NCBI GenBank assembly: GCA_946885425.1
Contig: CAMPGJ010000031.1
Span: 1-10,516, forward strand
Reading direction: 5' to 3'
From: an uncultured bacterium
Lineage (GTDB): Bacteria > Patescibacteria > Microgenomatia > Levybacterales > UBA12049
DNA length: 10,516 nucleotides
Shown: piece after piece, positions 1 through 6,179 of the stretch
Numbering within the stretch: position 1 is the stretch's first letter
How the letters are laid out: the number at the start of each line of letters is the position of its first letter
Program-made: the position numbers and the translations under genes
The notes under the pieces: model-generated
Told to the model about the DNA's origin: nothing
Database searches by the model: none
What the model saw: the letters and a program-made list of their open reading frames with translations, nothing else

Positions 1-3000
1 GTTATGAATCCATACGAATTATCCCAACCTGTATTACAATCAGTGATGAAACCTGTATTATTCGTCCATTGAGATATATTGGCACTTGAAAAATTGGATG
101 TTGTTAATCCTGCAAGTGTTGATTCATCAATATTTGATCCGCCTATATTGCCGGATAATGTAGAAGCTCCTAAGTTTAAAGTAAACCCTGCTCCTGTCGC
201 TCCACTCGTCAAAGTACCTGTAGTTGTAATGTTTGCACTCCCCGCCCAAGTAGACAATGCAGTATCCTCAACATTACTCAAACCAACCTGTGATTTAGTG
301 AGTGTCAGTAGTGATTCATCAATCTCATCACCACCAATACAATTAGCACAGGTTAGGTCCGCAGATGTTGTAGCAGTATCAGCATACGCTGCATGAACCG
401 CATCAGTTGCGTTAGTAGCCAAACCGGCAGTTGTAGCAGTGGTTGCTGTTGTAGCTGTAGCTGCATTACCTGATATATCAATAGAATATGTACCAGATGT
501 AATAACTGAAGAAAAATCACCTGCTGTCAGATTTGATGCTGTTATTCCTGCCAGAGTTGACTCATCGATGTTTGATCCGCCAATGTTGCCTGACAATGTT
601 GAAGTGCCAAAATTCAGGGTAAATCCTGCGCCCGTTGCGCCCCCTGTTAATGTACCTACTGTCGTGAGCGATGACGCTGTTGTAAGATTTGCTAACGTAT
701 CAATTGCTCCCTCAATCGTTGATTCCGACGTGGCATCAATTGCATCAAGTCCGTTCAATGTCCCCGTCCCTGCCAAATTAATAGTATCGACAGAATCAAT
801 TGTTGTCTCAAGTGAAAAAGTAGTACCCGTCAGATCTAAATCAGCTCCTGCTGAATACGTGCTCCCTCCACCTGTTGCATCTATTGTGATAGTGTCAGTT
901 GAGGCATCAGTCGTTAATGTAACATTTGAACCTGCAACCAGTGTTAACGTATCTGAATTAGAATCAGTCACGACATTTGATTGACCTGAAACTGCTACTG
1001 TCTTAAAAACATTCTGGCTTGACCCTTTATCACTATTTGTTAATGCATCTCCTGTTAAGGTTACTCCGTCTGACGCAGAGAGATTGGTATTAGAAGAAAT
1101 ATCTGCTGACGTCAGATACCCACTGTCATTGGTCCATTGAGAAATATTTCCTGCTTTATTTGTTAATGTATCTGCTGAGGATGCAGTAATAAATCCATAT
1201 GAATTATCCCAACCCGAATTCCCATCAACGATGTATCCCGCATTATTAGTCCACTGAGAAATATTTGCATTTCCAAAATTGGATGTCGTTAGACCTGCTA
1301 ACATAGATTCATCAATCTCAGTTCCGCCAATACAACCTGTACAAATCAGATCGGCTGAGGTGGAAGCAACTCCGGCAGTATCAGCATAGGCTGCATGCAC
1401 AGCATCTGTAGCATTTGCTGCTAACGTTGCAGTTGCTGCGTTACCGGAAATATTTCCTGACACTTTCGATCCGGCAAGGGATGTGATCCAGGCGGGATTT
1501 ACATAGGAACCAGTAGTATAAACACCATTGGTAACCGTTCCTGCATTACCAGAAACATCAATAGAATAGGTGCCAGTGTTGATTACTGATGAAAAGTCAC
1601 CAGCTGTCAGATTAGATGCAGTAATTCCTGTAATAATATTACTCCCTGCAGCAATTGTCTTATTGGTTAAGGTCTCGGATGATGAAGCGGTAATAAATCC
1701 ATAGGAATTGTCCCATCCGGTATTTCCATCAGTGATGAACCCCGCGTTATTTGTCCATTGAGAAATATTGGCAGATGCAAAGTTGGAGGTGGTTAATCCT
1801 GCCAATGTTGACTCGTCAATATTTGACCCACCAATATTTCCTGATAACGTTGATGATCCAAAATCCAAAGTAAATCCTGCGCCTGTTGCTCCCCCAGTTA
1901 ATGTACCCACTGTCGCGAGCGTTGAAGCAGAGGTGAGATTTGCCAATGTATCAATTGCCCCTTCAATAGTTGATTCCGACGTAGCATCAATAACATCAAG
2001 CCCGTTCAACGTCCCTGTCCCTGCCAAATTAATAGTATCGACAGAATCAAGGGTCGTCTCCAAAGAGAATGTCGATCCTGTGAGGTCCAAATCAGTCCCT
2101 GCTAAATACGTGCTTCCTCCCCCGCTACCTGCGGCATCAATTGTGATGGTGTCAGTTGATGCATCGGTAGTTAATGTAACATTTGCTCCTGCAACCAATG
2201 TTACGGTATCAGCATTAGAATCACTTACAACATTTGATTGACCGGAGACTGCTACTGTCTTAAAGATATTTTGACTTGATCCTTTGTCAGTATTACTTAT
2301 TGAATCTTCTGTCAAAGTTACACCATCAGATGCAGAGAGATTAGTGTTAGATGAAACATCAACTGTAGTCAAATACCCACTGTTATTCGTCCACTGTGAG
2401 ATATCCGCGCTACTGAAATTAGATGTTGTTAATCCAGCTAATGTCGATTCATCAATATTTGGACCACCGATATTTCCCGACACTGTTGATGCCCCAAGGT
2501 TCAAAGTAAATCCTGTTCCTGTCGCTCCACCAGTGAGCGTTCCCGTTGTCGTAACATTTGAACTCCCAGCCCAGGTAGACAACGCTGTATTCTCAACATT
2601 GCCAAGCCCTACCTTTGATTTAGCAAGTGAGGTGATCCATGAAGGATCTGCATACGATCCTGTATTCAAAAGAATATTTGCAGTAGTTACCCCATTCACC
2701 GCAGAAGCAGTGAGACTGCCTCCTGAAATCGTTGCTCCATTGACGGTTCCGGTTACGAGAAGGTTTCCGGTTGTTCCATTATCAGCAAGTGAAAATAAGA
2801 TATTGTTGCCGTCTGTTACAGAAAGAGACCCTGTGTTACCTATAGATATAACAGGATTTGTAGAACTAAGTGTCAGTGGGGTTGATGAAGTACTTGTTAT
2901 CCCACCGTTAAGTGCAACCGCAGTCGTCGTTGCTGCTCCCCTTCCTGTTACTGCCGCAAGCGTATCTGCTTCAGTACCGGTAACAGTGATAGAACTCCCC

Positions 3001-4565
3001 GCAGTTGAGATACTATTTATGCCACCACCTACAATAGAGAGTACCCCATTGAGAGAATTTACAGAAGCCACACCACTCCCCCCTCCTATATTCACAGTAC
3101 AAACCCAAGCTATACCATTCCAAGACAAAATTTCATTGGTATTGCATGAAGTCAGGAGCGACAATCCCGAATTATTTGTTAACCCGCCACCCGCTGCTAC
3201 TTGCACTGCTGAACCTGCCACTTTATTTGCTGAGGTAATCTGAGCAAATTTTGAATCAGCAATACCTGCAGTATCTGCAATATCAGCATCTATAATCGTT
3301 TTATCTATAATTTTATTAGAAGAAATTTCTCCATCTTTGATATTTTTTCCTGCGATGGATCCATCACCAAGGACAGAGATACCAGGTGCAAGCTTATCAG
3401 CAGTGACACTACCATCGGCAATTTTTAAGCTAGTCACGGAACCATCTTCCAGAGGCTGATTCACCGGATTGATAAGAGATTGCTCCGTTACTACCTGACC
3501 GGTATTTCTTTGTTGGACGGGAATCTGCCCCTGCTCATTAGCGATAACTACTTTTTCTTTAACATAGTCACTCAAATCTTTGTTACTGCCATCATTGGAT
3601 ATTTTGATATACGAGCTATCAGGAACATGTATGCCCACCACAGGGACAATGCGTCCCTCTGAATCAAGCGTTAAGACATCATTGATATCTTCAATCTTTT
3701 CCTGAGGAATAATTTTTTTATATGTCTTCTTATTAATTTGCTTAACGAGCAGGAGCGAGACTTTACTAAATGGCTTTAGTACATTAGCAAAAACATTATG
3801 TTCGGTATTAAATGATGAAGTACCCAATACCGCACTGCTCTTTGACATATGCGTGAGATTATTAATTGGTAACGCCGAGAGAGGGCTTTGATTGGTGTAA
3901 CCAAAAAAATCTGCCGTCTTATCAGGTACATACAGAAAGAAAACCATAATGACTATTACGGTTGAGATAGAAAGGGCAACTATGGCGATAAGTACGCTTT
4001 GGAACATTCTTTGGAAAGTCGACATGATCCCAGCCCGCTTCCTATCCAAAAGCAATAAGTTAGAGAGCTCACTAATTTGTTTTTCATTCTCTACCAGTAA
4101 TTTTTCAGCTTCTTCAACATTTGTGACCTTTTCTTTATGTGTCCCATCAAGAGAATTACCAGCAATAAGCTTTTCCATAGCCTGCAAAGGAAGATTAATT
4201 TTTACGGGGATTGGTTTTGTTTTTGGAAAAAAATCAGAATTCAAAAATGTTTGTATTGTTTCTTCTGAATATCCTCTTCTTCCGCTTCTATCCCGACTGC
4301 TTTTGATATAACCCTTCTCTTCAATGCGCATCAGCGTAGATTGAGAAACTCTGAGCCGCTCTGCTGCTTCAGAGATAGTAAGTGGTTTTGATAACTTTAT
4401 TTGTTCTAATTCTTTTATGGTAAAAAAGCGCTTATTTGCTTTTCCACGGAGGCTTTTAATGATTCTTTTTTTATCCCAACGGCGCACAGTATCAACTGAA
4501 ACCCCAAGTAATAAAGCCGCCTGGCTAATGGAAACAAGTTTCTTATTTTCGGGCAGAGAAGGCAT
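1..4565 (-). CDS. Giant membrane-anchored HTH / surface-repeat protein, 3' end outside window
   Basis: The frame is open from the ATG at 4565-4563 (first start after an in-frame TAA at 4580-4578) to the left edge: 1521 codons, no stop. Residues 11-57 (SISQAALLLGVSVDTVRRWD) and 62-108 (LTISEAAERLRVSQSTLMRI) are two MerR/excisionase-like helix-turn-helix domains. Residues 145-175 may form a short coiled coil. After a basic stretch (LDRKRAGIMSTFQRMFQ), residues 191-213 form one hydrophobic span, which puts the HTH domains in the cytoplasm by the positive-inside rule. The rest is Ser/Thr/Gly/Asn/Asp-rich: DGSVTSLKIADGSVTADKLA near 345-365, then units such as IGGSNIDESTLAGLTTSNF, ISQWTNNSGYLT and GWDNSYGFITASS. 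Such units occur in phage tail-fibre-like and CPR surface proteins; a C-terminal self-cleaving chaperone domain may lie beyond the window. Inference: a surface adhesin or sensor joined to a DNA-binding head. No Shine-Dalgarno sequence precedes the start. Confidence 0.9.
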   Translation of the reverse strand, partial: MPSLPENKKLVSISQAALLLGVSVDTVRRWDKKRIIKSLRGKANKRFFTIKELEQIKLSKPLTISEAAERLRVSQSTLMRIEEKGYIKSSRDRSGRRGYSEETIQTFLNSDFFPKTKPIPVKINLPLQAMEKLIAGNSLDGTHKEKVTNVEEAEKLLVENEKQISELSNLLLLDRKRAGIMSTFQRMFQSVLIAIVALSISTVIVIMVFFLYVPDKTADFFGYTNQSPLSALPINNLTHMSKSSAVLGTSSFNTEHNVFANVLKPFSKVSLLLVKQINKKTYKKIIPQEKIEDINDVLTLDSEGRIVPVVGIHVPDSSYIKISNDGSNKDLSDYVKEKVVIANEQGQIPVQQRNTGQVVTEQSLINPVNQPLEDGSVTSLKIADGSVTADKLAPGISVLGDGSIAGKNIKDGEISSNKIIDKTIIDADIADTAGIADSKFAQITSANKVAGSAVQVAAGGGLTNNSGLSLLTSCNTNEILSWNGIAWVCTVNIGGGSGVASVNSLNGVLSIVGGGINSISTAGSSITVTGTEADTLAAVTGRGAATTTAVALNGGITSTSSTPLTLSSTNPVISIGNTGSLSVTDGNNILFSLADNGTTGNLLVTGTVNGATISGGSLTASAVNGVTTANILLNTGSYADPSWITSLAKSKVGLGNVENTALSTWAGSSNVTTTGTLTGGATGTGFTLNLGASTVSGNIGGPNIDESTLAGLTTSNFSSADISQWTNNSGYLTTVDVSSNTNLSASDGVTLTEDSISNTDKGSSQNIFKTVAVSGQSNVVSDSNADTVTLVAGANVTLTTDASTDTITIDAAGSGGGSTYLAGTDLDLTGSTFSLETTLDSVDTINLAGTGTLNGLDVIDATSESTIEGAIDTLANLTSASTLATVGTLTGGATGAGFTLDFGSSTLSGNIGGSNIDESTLAGLTTSNFASANISQWTNNAGFITDGNTGWDNSYGFITASSSETLTNKTIAAGSNIITGITASNLTAGDFSSVINTGTYSIDVSGNAGTVTNGVYTTGSYVNPAWITSLAGSKVSGNISGNAATATLAANATDAVHAAYADTAGVASTSADLICTGCIGGTEIDESMLAGLTTSNFGNANISQWTNNAGYIVDGNSGWDNSYGFITASSADTLTNKAGNISQWTNDSGYLTSADISSNTNLSASDGVTLTGDALTNSDKGSSQNVFKTVAVSGQSNVVTDSNSDTLTLVAGSNVTLTTDASTDTITIDATGGGSTYSAGADLDLTGTTFSLETTIDSVDTINLAGTGTLNGLDAIDATSESTIEGAIDTLANLTTASSLTTVGTLTGGATGAGFTLNFGTSTLSGNIGGSNIDESTLAGITASNLTAGDFSSVITSGTYSIDISGNAATATTATTATTAGLATNATDAVHAAYADTATTSADLTCANCIGGDEIDESLLTLTKSQVGLSNVEDTALSTWAGSANITTTGTLTSGATGAGFTLNLGASTLSGNIGGSNIDESTLAGLTTSNFSSANISQWTNNTGFITDCNTGWDNSYGFI
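548..1155 (-). repeat. Repeat module, second copy (within the giant gene)
   Basis: This is the second copy of the roughly 200-residue module, in the same order and reading frame as the copy at 1799-2406. The copies are separated by about 640 bp, which carry two further GWDNSYGFITASS/ISQWTN units and the NATDAVHAAYADTAG unit. A partial third pass (IGGSNIDESTLAG, ISQWTN, GWDNSYGFI) continues to the window edge at 1-200, so more copies may follow outside. Confidence 0.85.
1799..2406 (-). repeat. Repeat module, first copy (within the giant gene)
   Basis: This block of about 200 residues runs from ISQWTNNSGYLT through SSNTNLSASDGVTL, SSQNIFKTVAVSGQSNVV, VTLTTDASTDTITIDA, DSVDTINLAGTGTLNGLD, ATSESTIEGAIDTLANLT and GTLTGGATGAGFTL to IGGSNIDESTLAG. 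A second copy in the same order lies at about 548-1155. The copies are very similar at DNA as well as protein level, with one small difference in the Gly-rich hinge (AAGSGGGST here, ATGGGST there). This points to a fairly recent duplication or ongoing homogenisation. Confidence 0.85.
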
Positions 4566-4576
4566 ATCTTGTGGTG

Positions 4577-4605
4577 TTTATACGTTGTTTATGTATTTTT
4601 TTCAC
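4577..4605 (-). promoter_or_regulatory. Candidate promoter for the giant gene, proximal
   Basis: Reading the minus strand, GTGAAA (4605-4600) and TATAAA (4582-4577) lie 17 bases apart. Transcription would begin about 5 bases before the ATG at 4565. Each hexamer matches consensus only partly. A second option lies farther upstream: TTGACA (4646-4641), an 18-base spacer, then TGTTAT (4622-4617), giving a leader of about 45 bases. Confidence 0.3.
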
Positions 4606-4607
4606 AC

Positions 4608-4626
4608 CTTATCATAATAACATCAT
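4608..4626. promoter_or_regulatory. Direct repeat, copy 1, possible operator
   Basis: CTTATCATAATAACATCAT matches the sequence at 4678-4696 at 15 of 19 positions: the first ten and last five bases are identical. The start-to-start distance is 70 bp. Copy 1 overlaps the distal -10 candidate of the giant gene. The neighbours on both sides encode DNA-binding domains, so a regulator site is plausible; the binding protein is unknown. Confidence 0.4.
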
Positions 4627-4677
4627 ATATTAATAGGCTGTGTCAAGGGTAAATATTAAAAAATTATTAAAAATAAT

Positions 4678-4696
4678 CTTATCATAAACTAATCAT
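4678..4696. promoter_or_regulatory. Direct repeat, copy 2, possible operator
   Basis: CTTATCATAAACTAATCAT is the partner of the repeat at 4608-4626. It lies just upstream of the inverted repeat and the promoter of the Fic-like gene. The two copies bracket the middle of the divergent intergenic region. Confidence 0.4.
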
Positions 4697-4706
4697 TTAG
4701 GTTTAT

Positions 4707-4721
4707 TGTCAGAACTTGACA
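4707..4721. promoter_or_regulatory. Inverted repeat overlapping a -35 box
   Basis: TGTCAGAACTTGACA has perfect 5-bp arms (TGTCA/TGACA) around a 5-base centre. Its right arm is part of the TTGACA -35 box of the Fic-like gene, so bound protein would block that promoter. The arms are short, and one of them is expected from the -35 consensus. Confidence 0.3.
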
Positions 4722-4744
4722 GAAAAACAAAATTAGACTACATT
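4716..4744 (+). promoter_or_regulatory. Promoter of the Fic-like gene
   Basis: TTGACA (4716-4721), a 17-base spacer and TACATT (4739-4744) form a good sigma70-type promoter. The predicted transcription start near 4751 lies only about 5 bases before the ATG at 4756, so the mRNA would be nearly leaderless. Confidence 0.55.
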
Positions 4745-4755
4745 CTATTCAGAAG

Positions 4756-5694
4756 ATGAAAAAAGCAACGTTCTCTTATCGCCTATCCGGAACCCTCTCA
4801 AACCACCTTGAACAGATTACAACTCTCCGCCAGGAAATTCTTCTCACTCCTCTGCCAATAAAGACCACCCAACGGTACCGATGGGATGCGCTTATTGAAA
4901 AAATATATTGGTCGCTGCGGCTTGATGGAGAGTCACTTAGTAAAGCAGATATCATTGCTGTCTTAAATTCCCCTCAAAAAAAGAATATGTCTCATGTTGA
5001 GATAGACATCCACCGGTATCGATATGCATTTGATTATATCTACAGAGAGTGGCTCGGATCCAAAAAACCAATAACAACCAAGATGGTTTTGCGGCTTTAT
5101 GAGCTGATTGGACGGGGGAAAATCAAAGAAGAATCATCTATCACCACAGTGCTTGAATACCTCCAAACAAGCACTGAACACCCTGTGCTGCAAGCAGCAA
5201 TCATGCTCATAGAGATATTCCAGACAGAACCTTTCACGAAGGATACAGACAGGATTGCACGGATTACGGCATATCTTTTTCTTTATAAATACGGATATGA
5301 CGTAGATGGGATGCTGGTGATGGAGGAAATTCTCTTTAATCACAGAGAGAAAGACTTGGAAATAAGAGAAAAGACGTATAAAGATGGCAATATCACACCA
5401 TGGCTGGAGCATCTGACACAAGGCATTGCAGCGTATCTTACTCAGGTCAAAACAAAGGTGGCTCAGAAAAACCCTGAGGCACATCTTCCTGCGAAGCTAT
5501 TTGAGCTTACTGAAAGACAACAGGCAATCCTCTCGTATCTTGAAAAGCCAGGCAGCAGGATCACCAATAGAAAATGCACCTCTCTTTTCAAAGTTTCGCA
5601 AATCACAGCTTCCCGGGAACTATCAAAAATGGCATCCCTCGGTCTTCTTTTCGCCTATGGTCGGGGGCGCTCCGTCTACTATACGAAAGTATAG
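4756..5694 (+). CDS. Degenerate Fic-domain protein with C-terminal winged helix
   Basis: The 312-residue protein has the layout of Fic-family proteins with a C-terminal winged helix. The inhibitory-helix-like segment WSLRLDGESLS is at 52-62 and the Fic core spans about 85-235. The usual active-site motif HPFx(D/E)GNGRxxR is represented by EPFTKDTDRIAR (158-169): the catalytic His is Glu158, the Gly-Asn-Gly loop is Asp-Thr-Asp, and only Phe160, Arg166 and Arg169 remain. The inhibitory [S/T]xxxE[G/N] motif is S53-LRL-D57-G58. Residues 250-312 form a winged helix (ITASRELSKMASLGLL, then a GRGRSVYYTK wing). Classical AMP transfer needs the His and the Gly-rich loop, so catalysis is unlikely; a DNA-binding regulator is the better guess. 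It is divergent from the giant gene and may control that region. AGAAG directly abuts the ATG and is too close to act as a Shine-Dalgarno site. Confidence 0.85.
   Translation: MKKATFSYRLSGTLSNHLEQITTLRQEILLTPLPIKTTQRYRWDALIEKIYWSLRLDGESLSKADIIAVLNSPQKKNMSHVEIDIHRYRYAFDYIYREWLGSKKPITTKMVLRLYELIGRGKIKEESSITTVLEYLQTSTEHPVLQAAIMLIEIFQTEPFTKDTDRIARITAYLFLYKYGYDVDGMLVMEEILFNHREKDLEIREKTYKDGNITPWLEHLTQGIAAYLTQVKTKVAQKNPEAHLPAKLFELTERQQAILSYLEKPGSRITNRKCTSLFKVSQITASRELSKMASLGLLFAYGRGRSVYYTKV
5679..5694 (+). other. GAAA-tetraloop hairpin over the Fic-like stop codon
   Basis: CTATAC-GAAA-GTATAG is a perfect 6-bp stem capped by a GNRA tetraloop, ending on the TAG stop. No T-tract follows, so it is not a standard intrinsic terminator. 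It could protect the mRNA 3' end or be chance. Confidence 0.3.
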
Positions 5695-5966
5695 AAATTG
5701 GGAGCTAAAAAGAGTTGGTCTAAAGTAGTAAGAATATAAATCAGTAGATATTAAAGGATCATTTTTATGCAAATATAAAGTGGTTCGACTTACTCAAAAT
5801 TCGTTCCGCTTTTGATTCTGGTACCGCTTTTTAACCGGACCTTCGCATGAGGTGGACCGGCTGAATTATCGGAGAATTCTAAGTTGGATCCCTGCCTTAG
5901 AAGCGCTCGGATAAGATTCTCACTTGTCACCGAAGCACAGACTTTCCCAAGTACTCATTCCTAACT
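5695..5966. other. Gene-free stretch with clustered hairpins (possible structured RNA)
   Basis: I see no convincing gene in this stretch. From 5835 on it is rich in stems: CCGGACCT...AGGTGGACCGG (about 5835-5860); TTCTAAG (5877-5883) with CTTAGAA (5896-5902), perfect 7 bp with a 12-base loop; GAGAA (5872-5876) with TTCTC (5917-5921), enclosing the previous stem; and GCTCGG (5905-5910) with CCGAAGC (5930-5936), one bulge. The last two compete or form a pseudoknot. Two copies of CCGCTTTT lie at about 5806-5831. It could be a leader RNA of the small ORF at 5967, an independent RNA on either strand, or a degenerate element. I match it to no known RNA family. Confidence 0.35.
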
Positions 5967-6146
5967 ATGCTTCTTAATGGATTTGAACATGCAGCTGGCT
6001 CACTTTTCGAGGTAGCATTATTAGTATCACTTGTCATTGAAATCATTTTCTTCTCACTTTTCGGATTACCCAAAACACTACCATTTTTTGCTCTTTCACT
6101 AGCCAACATCATCCTGTGGATTTTCTTTCTGAAAGAAAAGAAATAA
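5967..6146 (+). CDS. Small two-span membrane protein (59 aa), hypothetical
   Basis: ATG at 5967 to TAA at 6144-6146 encodes 59 residues starting MLLNGFEHAAGSLFEVALLV. Two hydrophobic segments lie at about 12-34 and 38-54, separated by a Gly-Leu-Pro-Lys turn and followed by a basic tail (LKEKK). This fits a helical-hairpin membrane peptide with both ends on one side. I recognise no family. No Shine-Dalgarno sequence precedes the ATG. The frame stays open upstream to a TAG at 5898-5900 but offers no other usual start there. The gene converges on the GT20 gene, and both stop codons lie in the same 7-bp tandem repeat. A perfect palindrome (6121-6139) covers codons for the last residues. The ORF could be chance, but hydrophobic pattern and codon choice look coding. 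Confidence 0.5.
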   Translation: MLLNGFEHAAGSLFEVALLVSLVIEIIFFSLFGLPKTLPFFALSLANIILWIFFLKEKK

Positions 6147-6179
6147 CTCTCAACTCTCAATTCTCAACTCTCAACTTTT
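6145..6179. repeat. 7-bp tandem repeat (AACTCTC) spanning two convergent gene ends
   Basis: Five units in a row: AACTCTC, AACTCTC, AATTCTC, AACTCTC, AACTTTT. The TAA of the small membrane ORF (6144-6146) is at its left edge and the TGA of the GT20 gene (6166-6164) lies inside it, so the repeat supplies the end of one or both reading frames. Confidence 0.85.

Noticed and set aside
1..2406. CRISPR-like regular repeats
   Set aside because: Repeat units are hundreds of bases long, coding and in frame; there are no short identical repeats with unique spacers.
79..3243. Plus-strand ORFs (79-396, 439-984, 1768-2241, 2284-3243) with repeated VNPAPVAP and DSSIFDPP words that look like a Pro/Val-rich repeat protein
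   Set aside because: They are antisense copies of the minus-strand repeat gene. The minus frame is open for 4565 bases, has clear domains and a start, while the plus ORFs are interrupted and inherit their repeats.
3480..4617. Plus-strand ORFs at 3480-3662, 3949-4311 and 4417-4617
   Set aside because: They lie opposite the linker, membrane span and HTH domains of the minus-strand gene and show no domain of their own.
4751..4755. AGAAG before the Fic-like ATG as a Shine-Dalgarno site
   Set aside because: It touches the start codon with no spacer, so it cannot pair with the ribosome in the usual geometry.
5870..5937. Possible tRNA on the minus strand (GGTGGACCGGCTG and CTTAGAAGCGCTCGG resemble reversed tRNA arms)
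   Set aside because: I could not build a proper T-arm or acceptor stem; the TTC loop lacks the conserved A and its flanks do not pair.
5927..6160. Minus-strand ORF of 77 residues
   Set aside because: It starts inside the AACTCTC array, is basic and low in complexity, and overlaps a plus-strand ORF with better membrane-protein character.
6164..6166. UGA read as glycine (Gracilibacteria/SR1 code)
   Set aside because: TGA ends both the GT20 and the WecG-like genes at normal family lengths, and no in-frame TGA is needed within any gene.
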